Shown: piece by piece, positions 26,040-38,449 of the stretch
Layout: every line of letters begins with the position of its first letter
How positions within the stretch are numbered: the first letter of the stretch is position 1
Origin: Calliopsis andreniformis
Taxonomy: Eukaryota > Arthropoda > Insecta > Hymenoptera > Andrenidae
Reading direction: 5' to 3'
Assembly: GCF_051401765.1 (NCBI RefSeq)
Contig: NC_135064.1
Location: forward strand, 21,736,001 to 21,800,000
Length of the DNA: 64,000 bases
Notes under the pieces: generated by a model
What the model was told of the DNA's origin: nothing
The model's input: only the letters and a program-made list of their open reading frames with translations
The model's database searches: none
Position numbers and translations under genes: made by a program

Positions 26040-29000
26040 TAAGTACGCAGGTGCCCTACCAACCCCACTGGGATTCCAGGTGGCTCGACCTCTGACGTTT
26101 ACCGTACTTGTAACAGGTGCGTAGGCGAATCTCTCAGAACTCTTTTTCCTCATTTTTTCTAGCATCTGGTGTCTAGATTCTAGATCCTGGTGTCGACTCT
26201 GTGTATAAGTTATGGTACCTAATACCAGTGCCTAGTTATATTTATCTGTTATACATCTTATTTAGGGTCCACTAAGTCTCTCATTTACTTTCTTCATTTT
26301 CTCTATCTCCAGTGTCTTTTTCGACATTTTTATATGTATTTGTAGAATATTTGAACGACTAGTTTCTCGAGTGTACTTCGATGAAATGTAACAATGGGTA
26401 ATGTGAAGGACCAGGAAATGTTAATTTAAACCCCTGTGTAGAAGATAATATATTCATGTAAACAGTCTTCTTTTTTAAGAATTTATTAATCCACGTATTA
26501 CCCAAGGGGAAACACGGTTTATTCATCTGCCAGTGAATTTTCGTAGGTAATTCCACGTGACGCCTTAAGCTTATGAATATGTATGCTGATCGAATATTTC
26601 CAATATATTCAGCGAATAATAGATGTGCTCTGGTCATGCGCAAAACCGCTTGAACGTGCTATAACGCTCACACTTGTTCACGCTATCTCTTCATACTGTC
26701 ATATTATGTAAAGAAAACTTAAACTATGGCTCAAGAACATAATTCCTGTCAGTACAATTAATCGAAATCACACCTCTAATTTGTTCAAGTTTTTCTTATC
26801 TTTTATCAAATACCTAATTCATATTTTTTCACAAGGTATATGCATAAATATATTAGTCTGATTGGCCATATACTAATACATATTATAACATCTATGTCTT
26901 CGTAATTTATCATGACTTAATCATGATGCATTGAATCCGTTCTCAACCGAACGTAGGTCTGAAAGCACGAAATCATTTCGCGGTACCTCGACAAACGTGC
27001 AGGAAAGAGGTCGCAGGAGTGACGTTTGTCTCCATTAGAATCCAACCGTAATATCCTACGCCCCTACTCGCATCGCTATCTCCACGTGAACTTTTCCTCT
27101 CGTGAATACGCCCTGATCAACTGAATATTTAATCACGTGGTGCGGCCACGTATATCCGCCAGCTCATGATAAATGTAATATTCCTTCATTCAAAAATGTA
27201 GAAAATTTTACCAGAGTCGATGGTGCCATCACTCATCGAAATCCAATGTTTACGCTCTCTCGTCCATATAAGCTTCATTGCTAGCAAAGCAAATGGATTA
27301 TAATGTTTCCGCTGTACTTGAAATCCATACTATTTATATTACAATTTCGTAATGTAAACTTTCGATATTACTCTATAATTTTAAATGAAAATTCTCGCAA
27401 ACTCTCACTAATTGAATACAAATACATATAGAAAAATAATATACATTATGCATAAATTCTGATTAAAATATACCGAAGCAGTAGCCCACGTTATTGAACG
27501 CGACAGTGTATCCACGATACCGCAGACTTTCGTGGAGATTTAATATTAATACGCAATTCGGTTCACTGTCTTGTAGGCGTAACCGACTCACGTGTTCCTG
27601 GGAATGCAATATTTATATGAATATACGCCGAGGATACAAACGACGATAACGTGTCCGTTCTTTTTCTCTCCCTACGTACAAATGCGCGACGGGATCTGTG
27701 GCGATACTTCTGCCAGTGTCGGCGAGGAAACAACGAGGTAACCGACCTCCCTTGTACTCGAACCAAGCACACCCTGGTGTCTCATTGCTATATCTTTTAC
27801 CCTCTCTGAGATCTTTGCTGTGTGGCCCGCCACTAGCATCATCAACGAACGTGTAAAAAATACTCACGGGACGTGTACCGATTCGAGATCTCCAGCTTAA
27901 CGATTTCGAGATTTGCTGGTCCTCCCTAGCGTTACATCTCGCTTTTGTTCTAACGATTCTCGATGCATTTTTTATACCTTTGTGTCCCAGTTTCCTCGTC
28001 AAGTTACTTCTTGCTACTGGTTGTAAATGTATATCGTGAAGATTTTTTATGTCGTTATAGAAAAGTTACGTATAATGTCATTTTAACGATTTTTCTTTGG
28101 GATTGGTGTCCTAAACCTATGTGATGGTTAGTAGTACCATTTTCATTTCACGCAACGTGAAATATATGCTGATGAAAAGTATGAGGAAAAATGGTAGGAA
28201 AATGTGGAGAGAAATATCCACTATTCAGATAAGAGTTTGCTAACAGGATTTCAGTAGAACGTTTCTGATGAAGAGATGTAGAATGCTATTAGGTTCGGAG
28301 CCCGTTCATCTTTAATTCATATAATTTTACCAGAGACATTTTTAAAAGTAGATACGAAAACTCTGTCTTGACAGCAAGTTTACAGGGCAAACAATCTGGA
28401 TGAAAAGAGTGGAAAGAATTACGACAGTGACCGATGGTATTCCACGTTAACGCTGATTAATATTCATTTAAACCCACCGAGGTGGAATTAGATCTCGTTA
28501 CTTTGGACACGAAATATTTCCATGAACATTTTTAACTTTGAATTTATATAATACAAAGGGAACGTAATACTATCACTGGCAAACAGTTTTCGATCAAACG
28601 CAACGATAAAAAGTTTGTTAAAAATATCGTAGTTTCAAAAAACGTAAAATACCACTGAACCAAACTGATCTAACATTCTCATACATTTTATATTTATATA
28701 ACAGCATATTTTACATTTCGAAAATTACAATATCTTTAAATAATTTCATATTGTTAGGTTTGATCGAAAACTTTTTGCCAAGGGTAATATATTAATGGAA
28801 CATCGCAGAGATGTTTAAATAAATCAGAGAACCATTTAAAATTCCAAGAGCATAAAAAGTAATATCATCGCCGATTCCCTTATGTATCGGAAATCAGTAA
28901 GAAAATTGGTATGTCACAAATGTCCTGATTAACCTGTGAACTTTCTTATTACCATTTTGAGTGGTTCCCTTCGACCAGAACGGACGTGGCCTTTCCGCCA

Positions 29001-32000
29001 CAGGCGAAGAACTTTTACGATCGTACCGATCCTGCGAGACGTTGAATTAAAATTTGTCGCGCAATCATGACGGACTCAAGGATTTGCATGAACAAACCCG
29101 AACTTACGTCAGCTTTTCGTCGCTACGTCGAAGACGTGCCTCAGTCCTTATTAGTCCGACCGAAAAATGCAAAGCTATTCGTCGTCGAGGCAGATAAAAA
29201 AAGGAAAAAAGGTTCCTTTCTTTGAAATCGCCTTCAGAAGATTTTAATTCGCCCCAGCGTATCTAGGAAACGCTCGTTGCGTTCGGTTAATCTCCCCGAA
29301 TCGGGACGAAGATCCACGAAAGATTCTCTTCCTTTCTCGAGGAGAGAATTTCCGAACTTCTTAACGATCGAGACTCTTTTCAAGATCGAGTGCACTCGAG
29401 GATCTCGTAGATAACGATTCGCCAAGGGAAGCAACCCCATCGGTTGCAGAGTGCCGATCATTTGCAACAGAGAGACGTCCCTGTCATGAATAATGTTTGC
29501 AACATTACGCAAACTTATCCAATTTCCGGGCAAGTTAAAAAATGTACATTAATCTTTTCCCTGACGGGAACTTTGTCGAAAGTTCATTCCCCTTTAATTT
29601 GTTGCGTACGTATCCCATTCGAGAAGTTGCAGCTCGCCTGGATTCAATTTTTTACGCAGTCGTGTCTGGAAGATTAACAGCCACACAGTACTAATAAAGA
29701 TCAACGAAAGGATCCTCGGGGATCACATTCACCTCGCATTTTAAAAACTATTCTATATTCAGTAGAGTGGATCGCGCAATTCCGCGGCGTTAAAGCTCGC
29801 CTAGCCGCCTCGATCCAATCATATTACACTCACGGTTCGCTCAAACGCCACTCAACGCTGCTTAAATAATCCAGTACGCATCGAGGATTTGGCTCCAGTC
29901 ACGTACTGGCGTATTGAATAACACTTGAGCTTATCAAGTGGCGATATAAATCAACGCAAAGTGGCGCGACGGTACACAAAACTTGGAAGTCCAAGGAAAG
30001 TGCAGGGGGGAGAGAAGAAGAGCGTCAGCGGGCGATATCGATCAGCATCCAAGTTTTCGAGGTAAAAAAGGCAGCCATGTAAAGTAGCTTTAAGCCTCCC
30101 TCTACGAGGCTTACAGCGATTCTTCACAACGGTTGACAGACTAAATACCGTCCCTTGACAACTTTTTATATAAGGGGTTGGCCTCCTCCAGTGGAGAGTT
30201 TCCGGCGTCAAAAGCACGTCGACGAGAGGGGTGGATGTAAGGCGGCGGTAGGCGCAAGGAAAAATATGCGCCCGACGTTACACGCGTGTTACAAACAGCC
30301 CCCACCTGGCCGCGCTACCGAACCAGCCCCTGAGTCCAGTTTAACGGGGGTCTGCGCGTCGCAACAATATATATTCCGCGGAGCAGACTGTTGGAAGTGT
30401 ACATACATAAATATACATTTTTATGACGAATACAGTGGGGGAAATGCATATCGCTTCGTGGAAGAGATTCCAAAGGCGAGCAAGGGCAAGGGTGGCGGGG
30501 GTGCAGGTGCAACGAATCGCATCACAGGAACTCGTAAACGGATGTGAAGAAGAAATGTCACGTCTAGCGCCGGATATTTCGCGCTGCTTGGGTTTCCGTC
30601 ACTTTCGTCCTATACGTAGGTACGTGTCGCATGAGAAGTCCCGTAGAAACCACTGCCTCTAATGCTTTCCAAGGGACTTCTCTGAGACACGAATAGTACT
30701 TTGTACGCCACTTTATGAGAGTTGTAACGCTCGTCGTGTCGCACCAAATTGGAGAGCGTCAATGGAAATTTTATTTCGGACTGCTGTAGGTGTGAGGAGC
30801 AAGTGGCTCGCGAGGTTTATGGCCCGTTTGAGGAGTCAAGCGAGAAGAATTGAAAGTTTTAGGACTGCTTCGTAAAGATGAATAAATTAGGAGGATTCTT
30901 TTATCGGAGAGAGCAAGGAAGAAATCAGTTTTGACGGTGAACTTCTACTCAGACACGTTCTGTAGATACTTAGGCGTTTAAGATGCAACCTAAGAATCTC
31001 ATTCCCGCGTACCTAATTATTATTCAACCTAGAACAAAGCCATCTTAGTTGGGACAATATAGTCAAAGTTGTCTCATCGTCGCGACTCACATTAACGCGA
31101 GAAGCGCTACATCTTGCAATCAGGTCGGGGACTTTTCAAAGCGCTTACGCCACCTTCAAGTTTCCTCGGAGGTAATGCATTTTCGTTCATAATTTAAAAT
31201 TTTCGAAAGTACATTGCGCTAGCGTAGTTTACGTCTCTAGACGAAGAGTAGTGATCTAAGAAACTTAGATTCTTAGAACTTCAATTCACAGCAAGGAAAC
31301 GAATGAGATGAGAAAAGAGTTGATCCATACGTCTGAGGAAAATTTACACCACCGATGACTAATTAGAATATTTCTTGATCACCTATTTAAACTCGAAAAG
31401 CTCCAGGGTGAAACAGAAACTCCCTATTTACTATTGCATGATAGATACCAATGACAAATGCTGTATAACCGCATAGCAATTGAACTGCGACAAACAACAT
31501 CAGTCTCTGTATCATAACTTCCACAATATCCATGAAATGTCAAACACTAAACTTCAAGTTGCAAAACGCAAACTAATCCCTGCAACAAATATTGATAACA
31601 TAATTTACGATCAAAATATCATTCAGCGTCTGATTCCCCATTTGATATCATTTTGTTGATACAGCTTCTGCCTCTACGCATTAATCGAAAATCTGGGGGA
31701 AAAAGTTTAATTAAACGTTCAGAGATTTCTCTGGTGACAATGGCGATTACGAGCGAGCCAGAGGGAGATGAGTACACGACGAATCCCGCTAAAGGAGAGG
31801 TTGTCTTATTAGAATCGTTCTGTTCCACGACTGCTATTCCGTGCGATTACTTTCATGGAAATATTTTGCAGTAGCGCGATCCCATTGCGAAGGCGCCGCG
31901 AAGAATTATGGTGCGCGTCTTTTTAAATTACTAAACTGGGTGATACTCGACATGTATTAAAATCCTCTTAACCGAGCATAAATAAAGGCACGGCTGGCCA

Positions 32001-33250
32001 AGTAATCTCCAGGGAGGATTATTCGGCCGTCGACGAGGCGGGTGGAAGACACTCTCGTTTACGTCGCTGTCGTCGACTGGGCGTAGTCACTGTCAGAGGA
32101 GAATGGCTCGCGATTTTATCCGACCCTTTACTTGGCTGCACGTTCACCAATTCAAAAACGCCGTCTCTATCGGGAAGGTCTCCTCCTCTGGCACACGCGT
32201 CCAGCTCATCCTTCACAAATTTAATCTCTCTTGCTCGCGTCAAAATGAATTCCATAAAACAGATCGTCTCTCTTAAGCTCTTCGGTGAACACTTCCGTTT
32301 CGTTGTTCCATTCTTCTCATATTTGACTCGATTACGAAGGAAAGGAGGGAACAGCAGACGAAGGAGAAAGGGGAAAGAGAAGGCGGATAGGAAACGTGTT
32401 CGAATCTGGTTCGGGATTCTTGCGGACTAATCTCGAGAACGAGGTAAATGGTAACTGATCAAGAGACGGGGATGAAAGTGGGACGTGACTGTCCGAAATG
32501 CAATTGAATTTCAGATTTACGTTTGGTACAAGAATACACGCTGAAGTAGTAGTGAAAGGCAAATTTTGGGTGGTGGGTCCAAGGAACTGGCTAGTCGCGG
32601 TGATTTCAATTATGAGACGATTAATTTGACTTTGAAGTTTTCTGAGAATTCTTTCTGAGTCTCTGAAAGTAGGCGACGTGTAATTCGAGAGTTGTTTGCT
32701 GTATTTTTTTCTACTTAAGAATAGAAAAAGTATAAACGTGAAATTGGTTTCTTCTAATATTTTGTGGTATCATGAACCTTAGTTTAAAGATATAATTTTA
32801 TTCTTTGCCTCTCAGGCAAAAATAGTTTATGCTAGTTTGTTTGGAAGTTTACACAAATTTTTAGCTATTCCTTAAACTGTTACCGATCGTAGAAAGCTTG
32901 TACTCCAAATTACTGAACGCTCGATAGATGTAGCATACGGCCACGTGCCTTTGACTCTATTGACGCTGAAACTAGATCCAACTAGATCGTTCCTGTTAAG
33001 TGTAGCGATAATTCTTATGAAAACTACTTCAGATTAGAGCCTAGTCCCACTGCATACTTAATATTGCAAACAGGCCTTGCGTCCTCTGAATCACATGAAA
33101 CTTCTTCTCTTTCTAAAATAATTAAACAACACCTCCAATCTGCTTTCACCTTAAACGCAGGAAGTACAATAGCAATTTATCTAAACTTTCCCCAACACAA
33201 ACCAACAATCTAATATAAACCTAGCTACAGAAAATAAAATATATCAACAG
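26040..33250. other. Non-coding stretch between first exons
   Basis: It contains the MITE at 28571-28786 and a GC-richer block at about 29980-30660, which has a TATATAAG at 30167 and an open frame from ATG 30423. Otherwise I see nothing in it that I can name. Confidence 0.5.
28571..28786. mobile_element. MITE with about 90-bp terminal inverted repeats
   Basis: GGCAAACAGTTTTCGATCAA at the left matches, in reverse complement, the right end (GGCAAAAAGTTTTCGATCAA). The pairing continues with a few gaps for about 90 bp towards the centre. TA flanks each end. At 216 bp it is nearly all inverted repeat and has no coding capacity. Confidence 0.82.
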
Positions 33251-33256
33251 AAACGA

Positions 33257-33303
33257 ATGCAACTCCACCTCGATGAAAGCAGCGAATACGCTTCCCCAAA
33301 TAG
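33257..33303 (+). CDS. Candidate short first exon (MQLHLDESSEYASPN)
   Basis: The ATG at 33257 opens 15 codons plus two bases to AATAG|gtatca, in the phase required by 51320. The same frame stays open to 33502 as an SR-rich stretch (RQRSRKSSSSSSIKRK), so the donor may be unused. The donor is weak, and the call rests mostly on phase. Confidence 0.2.
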
Positions 33304-33499
33304 GTATCATGGATCTCTACGCAGCCGATGGAGCAAACCTCCCAGCCGGCCTTTGTGCCTCAACAATGAACCCCTGCGCCTTCGACAGAGGTCCCGTAAG
33401 TCTTCATCCTCCAGCTCGATAAAGCGAAAGTTCGCCTTATCCAAGGTCGGTCAGAGCAGGCAGTCGATGGCGGAAGCGGCCTCCTCGTCCGACAGGGTA

Positions 33500-33978
33500 T
33501 GAAGCCCGATGGAAAGATGTCAGTAGACCATCCGTAACCGGTTCGATCCGCTACGTACCGCGCACGAGGTAGTGCGCATTCCCATTGACCAGTTCGTAGT
33601 CTGAGTCGTGCATTCGGGCCAATAGTAATCGTGCGGTGGGTTTGAGAACACGGTACGGTCTCTCGTTAGTCTGCTGGTCGTGGTGCGTTTCCACACGTCA
33701 CGTCAGGCCTGGGAGAAGAAGGGCGAGCAAGAGAGGAAGGGGAACAGAGCAACGAAGGAGCGTCAGTCGAACGAAAATCGAAAATACGCCGTTGGCCGTC
33801 AGCTGTCGAGGGTACTGACAAACGGCTAGCATCCGACCAGGCGCGGACAGAATCGCCTAAGCGCCTCGTACTCGTCTCCCGCGTCTCTGTTTCCGGTGCT
33901 ATCGTGTCCGAAAGCCGCGGAGAAGCTGCAACTCTTCTTCGGTAGCAGGATTCCGCAGCGGGAGCCGCGCAAGACGAG
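33500..33978 (+). promoter_or_regulatory. CpG-rich promoter and non-coding first exon of MESK2
   Basis: A CpG-dense block ends in a consensus donor ACGAG|gtgagt at 33979. No start codon in it gives a long frame into the donor, so it reads as a non-coding leader. Spliced to 51320, translation would begin at the ATG at 51324 and give the 368-residue form. The high CpG content continues into the intron to about 34800, forming the largest CpG block in the window. An initiator-like CCAGTTCGTAGT lies near 33590. Assignment to MESK2 is inferred from strand, donor and lack of another gene. Confidence 0.55.
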
Positions 33979-35103
33979 GTGAGTCACTCGCGCTCCGTCA
34001 CGCGCGCATTTTCCATTCCCGAATTGCGTTCCCCCGATCGGAGCGGAAACCTCCTCGATGCGACAACATTTCGATCGATGACAATAATTCCGTGAGAGTA
34101 GACCACCGTCGTTCCCAATGCCCGACGTCTCTGCGCGCGTGTGCGTGTTCCTGGCGTGTCGCGCGACCGCGATTTTCCTTCGATCCTCTTAATCCTCTAA
34201 GGTGACCCGTGCAAGCGGTTCGATTCGAGTTGGCCAGCGCAGCGACGAGGGTCGAACCCCCAAAATCGATCTAGTCTCTCCCACCGTGCGTTTTTCGAGG
34301 AAACTTCCAGCAACTGCGTCGCTCGCGCTCGTCGACGATATGTATGATCGAGAGCTCGATACGCGAGTCGCGGCGGTCCGGGTTCCTCGAGGGAAAACGA
34401 GGTTAGACGTTACACACGCGGCTATCCACGCGAAAAATCAATACGCGACGCTCCTGGGCGATTCAGACGCGCGCGGACGTGTTCGTACGATGTAGAAAAA
34501 CACCGATTGCGATTAGAGCTCGGAATGCTCCTTTGGCCAGATCGATTTCGAGCCTCCCCATGGGCGGCCTGTCTCTGGGCGCGTGCACGCGTGCACGGGC
34601 ACGGCTGTGTCGCTGGCTGGAGACCGCAGCTGATCCCCACGGTTTCGTTTTTCGCGGGCGTAAAGGGCTTGGCGATGCGCACCGTGCATGTTCGTGGGTT
34701 ACGGTTAACCGGGCGTTTGCTCGGTTCGAGACAGGATTCGAGAAGTTGCTGGATGGATTTTTATATTCGACGCGCATTTTACTTTGTCGCGAAAGTTTAA
34801 TGGGATTTCGAAGTCACGCTCGAATATCGAATTAACGAGCCTCTGGAGACGGGCACTGACTAATACGGAAATCGGTTTATTTCTGTACGTGAATCTGTGT
34901 GCATCGAGCCATTTGTAATCTTGTTCCTTATCGATTCTTCTTTTCCATACGTGCGTCGGTCTCGAAATATAGATCGCTCCAGCTGTGGTTGCATAGGAAC
35001 GTGTCATGAATTTCGTGTTCGAATAAATTCTTTTTCGAGAGGTATTCGCGTTGGGTATTGTACTGTATGTACTATCTCTGCGTGTTATTTGGTTTATTCA
35101 TTT

Positions 35104-35405
35104 TATAGGGTGATTCATTTAAATGGAACAGGTTAAAGCTTTTTCATGAATGAAAATTAAAAGGTAATGGAAAATAGAAGATTCGCAGCTTAAGTGTGAA
35201 AAAATAAAAAATAATATCAAAAATTTCTTATTTTTCAAAATTTTCAACAGATATTTCACAAAACTTCTAAATTTAAATTCTCCTGATACGTTTCTCTACC
35301 TTTCCCTCAGTCGCTTACGAAACATTACACAAGAGTTAATTTTTGACAGAACATTCACTTTCGAACAGAGCTGTAACTCACATCCATTGCCAGAATCACC
35401 CTATA
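35104..35405. mobile_element. MITE-like element with 13-bp perfect TIRs
   Basis: TATAGGGTGATTC at 35104-35116 is the exact reverse complement of GAATCACCCTATA at 35393-35405. The intervening 276 bp is AT-rich and non-coding. The TA ends and the AGGGTG core resemble the ends of the 55161-55577 element, suggesting a related mariner-type family. It lies downstream of the CpG-rich leader that ends at 33978. Confidence 0.7.
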
Positions 35406-37026
35406 TATGTACATACATGTAGATACAAAGCACAATACACGGAGCTCGATACTGGCAAGCGTGACGCACTATTTCTAGGCTCGCTATAGAACAAATTTTC
35501 TTGGCCAGCAGAGGTTTTAAGTGGCAGGAAGACCACTAGGCCGAGGCGATGGGTAAACGTTAATGCCCCTCCGTCCGAAGGAGAGGGTCGTGACCGTTAA
35601 AAGTGATTTACACTTTCATTTTTACAGACAATAACGGAACGGCATACCTGAATTTCCGCCTCTGCGGACAAGCATCGCGTATCGCCAGCCCAATCGTATT
35701 ACACCGGAAACGCGTTACAGAGCTTCGTTTTCTCTGCTAGGGTCGTCCGGGTGTACATTTTATCGATCGTTGCCGCTTGACATTTTACAATTTGACTCCC
35801 CCACGATAGGAAACACTGAGATACGAAAATTTTAGCCCACGCAACAGGAAAAGCAGTTGCACGAGATTGTTAACTCCGAATCTGTGTGTACGGCACGATC
35901 TTTGTCTGCATGTGCGTGTCTGTTTTCTCGAGTTGAAACCCCTGCTCGAAACACGTAATCAGTGACCCCATTCGAAAATCCAGCGAGTTCGGGACCGCTG
36001 GAAGCTCGAAACAGTTTTGAGAGGAGCGTTCTCGAGAAGAGCACGGTCACTGATCACTGTTTCGCGAGCCCCTAGCATCTGCGTGCATCCGCGAAGAATG
36101 CACAAGCGTAACACCTTGCAGTTGGCATGCTGCCGCGCATGATTGTCTCGATGCATAATGAAGTCAATGAATTTTGTGCATGCTGACGCGACACCTTGAC
36201 ACGCATCTTTCCCCTTTTACCCTTGATTTTTGTTTTCGCGAGGACGATTTACCGAGGCATCGGCAAGATCTGATCTGAATATGAAGTAACGAGCATGTGA
36301 ACACTGGAAAATCTAGATACGAGTCTACCTGAGTCAGCTGTAATCTTAGGAACTGTATCATATCTGGAATCGAGAAAGGGTGCGCACGAAGGGAATACTC
36401 TGTTTGCATTTAATATGAATCACACAGATAGTAGGATTTATATTATTTATGATATTGATACGTCATGTCATAAAAAATAGCAAAAAATGGAGGAGCTCGA
36501 TTTGATTAGAAATCACTCGATTTGTTTTCTTCTGTTGCTGGTAGAGATAAAGTAAATCACCAATGTAGGTTCTAATGCAATTTAATTCTTCTATTCACAC
36601 GTCTATTCACACACGATTACTTAACGGTTCGAATAACCGTCGAGAACCCGTTCTGTTTTCCTTGGCCGTGGTTCCAACGATTGTTGACGTTGCATTGCTA
36701 AACCATAATTGCAAATCCGTCTCGGTCGTAATAACGACGACAGGTGTACCTGTCCTTTCAACCGCGTGACGTCACTCGAGCAGAGTGTAGCCGTGCATCT
36801 CCTTCATGCATTAATGACCGCCCGTAGGGTTGTTCGTGCCTTTCGACCGCGTTTGGCCTGACCGGATTTTGAATACATCAACCAAGAGATATTGTGACTC
36901 TGGCTGTTAGCGTGCAGTTCAGTATTTGAGCAACGGTGAAACAGTCGAAATTGAAACACAAACACTTCAAGCACCTCTCATTATTCAGTACTGTACCATA
37001 ATTCGTTTTATTCACCCACGATAACA

Positions 37027-37256
37027 ATGAAAACGAATCCATCAACCGAGGTAGAAACGAAAGGGGGATCGAGTTCAGGAAAAAACGACGACGTAATTAA
37101 GAAAATTATTAGAGCATTAGCAAGAACTGCAGGGAGTTTGAGAAACAGTCATGTAACGCTGTTACGTTTTTTCACAGGCGTGCACTCTAACCTGGAAAGC
37201 ACGTTTCCATATAATTTTACTAAAAAACTTCTCCTTTACGAGCACCATGTCACGAG
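37027..37256 (+). CDS. Candidate first exon or small ORF (79 codons)
   Basis: The ATG at 37027 (aacaATGaaa) opens a lysine/serine-rich frame (MKTNPSTEVETKGGSSSGKN) of 79 codons ending at TAA 37264-37266. A weaker donor GAG|gtgtac at 37257 would be phase 2 and fit 51320. About 100 bp upstream, TTCAGTA at 36919 resembles an insect initiator, followed by a leader-like A-rich sequence. It could be an alternative first exon, a stand-alone small protein, or chance. Confidence 0.25.
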
Positions 37257-37389
37257 GTGTACCTAAGAAGCATTTCCTTCGCAGTAAAAATAAAGTAAGC
37301 CGAGATATGTTTAACTTATGAGCGATGAAGAAGAAATGACAAGCTTTCTGGTCGCAGTGTCATTAGGGTTAGACTCGTAGTGTTTCTCT

Positions 37390-37723
37390 TGGTTGCCGAT
37401 GCCTCGATCGATAGCCCGAGCGTTCACACAGAACCTCCTTATCTTGGATTTTCTTTATTTGCCCGCTTGCCCGTTCGTTTGCCTTGTTGACACACGATAT
37501 TGGCGTATCGGCTTCGGGCACGCGTATCAGCATCATCAACGCAACAAGAGCGACAGCAACAGCAGCCAGGAAAGAGGTGGTCGGCGGCTGGAGCAGCGAG
37601 AAACGCGTCAGAGGTTGATCCACCGCAACGGTGGACGACGAATACTCGACGAAGACGTCCGAGTAGGTCGTCTCAGTGGGTAGGGTTCATCGTGGGCGAG
37701 CAACAGCGAGCGGGAGGTTCGCC
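37390..37723 (+). promoter_or_regulatory. GC-rich leader/promoter of the 37724 exon
   Basis: This GC- and CAG-rich stretch (caacaagagcgacagcaacagcagcc around 37538-37563) runs straight into the start codon with no intervening acceptor consensus that I trust. It is the likely 5' UTR and proximal promoter. No clear TATA box is present, and the start site cannot be placed. Confidence 0.4.
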
Positions 37724-37938
37724 ATGCCGGCAGGTATTGGCGCTTCGTACAGGTCGTTAGGCGACCTGGGCGAAGACGTTTACAAAAGCACCACGATCGT
37801 CGATCAAACTCAGACCACTGGACAGAGCGTCCTCGAGAGCGTCAAGAAGGCTTTCAGTTTCGCCTCGCCCAAGGTTGAGCTAAGGAAAAAGGATCCGCTG
37901 ATCGAGGACCGCCGTGAGAGTGTCTCGATCGTCTCAAG
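37724..37938 (+). CDS. MESK2: MESK2 alternative first coding exon (71-residue tag)
   Basis: The ATG at 37724 (gccATGccg) opens 71 codons plus two bases, beginning MPAGIGASYRSLGDLGEDVY and ending SVSIVS at donor AAG|gtaatg. Joined to 51320, the split codon AG|C gives Ser and the frame runs into TMPSDSMDD, a 441-residue isoform. Composition is protein-like (balanced, with KKAFSFASPKVELRKKDPL and ESVSIVS segments) and it carries several S/T phosphorylation-type sites. No signal peptide is seen. The leader lies in the GC-rich stretch upstream, from about 37390. Confidence 0.85.
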
Positions 37939-38202
37939 GTAATGCCTTATACGATATTGTCCGCATATACAGGGGAAAAACCGGTCGGCAGGTAGGGTGA
38001 CGGTCGCGGGGCACAGAGTTTCGCTTCTTGTCGTCGCTTCTCGACCTCGGACCCGTCTATTCACTCGGAGATCGATGGTATTGATGCTTCGATGCCCCAC
38101 ACTAGTCAATGTCCAGATCACTTTGATATATGGCTGCACGTGCTGTCGAGACGTGTCTTCTGATAATGATACATTGAAGCACGGTTGATAGAGAAGTACT
38201 TA

Positions 38203-38441
38203 CATTCATGAGTTTATTGAAATCTCTTACTTTCGAGGAAGGGAGTTCATCTAACACTGAACAGCGCCTAATATTGGATATTAGCTATATCTTTAAAAGA
38301 TGAAAAGTAACAAAACTGCAAAAGTGAAAAAGGGAAGCATTTCATTTTTTAGAGACATAGCCAATATCTGATATTAGGTGCTCTCTGTCGATAGAGGAAC
38401 TTCCCTTTTGCTTCCATAGCAATCTGAATGAATGAAAATGG
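38203..38441. repeat. Long imperfect inverted repeat (foldback)
   Basis: The left arm around 38267-38312 (GCGCCTAATATTGGATATTA...) pairs with the right arm around 38338-38384 (reverse complement GCACCTAATATCAGATATTG). The pairing extends outwards with mismatches to about 38203 and 38441. The centre is near 38320. Transcribed, it would form a long hairpin. It lies just downstream of the 37938 donor. It is probably a decayed MITE; a structured RNA is the alternative. Confidence 0.65.
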
Positions 38442-38449
38442 AGATTTCT

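Noticed and set aside
27613..28002. 129-codon minus-strand frame
   Set aside because: It begins with TTG, has no recognisable domain, and no splice or promoter signals agree with it.
30155..30547. 130-codon + strand frame rich in Pro, Gly and Lys
   Set aside because: The composition follows the GC-rich block. The frame ends at a stop with no compatible donor, and the first codon is not ATG.
34202..34835. Multiple frames of about 100 codons on both strands
   Set aside because: They lie in the CpG block downstream of the 33978 donor and are open on both strands because of high GC. None has a supported start with splice sites.
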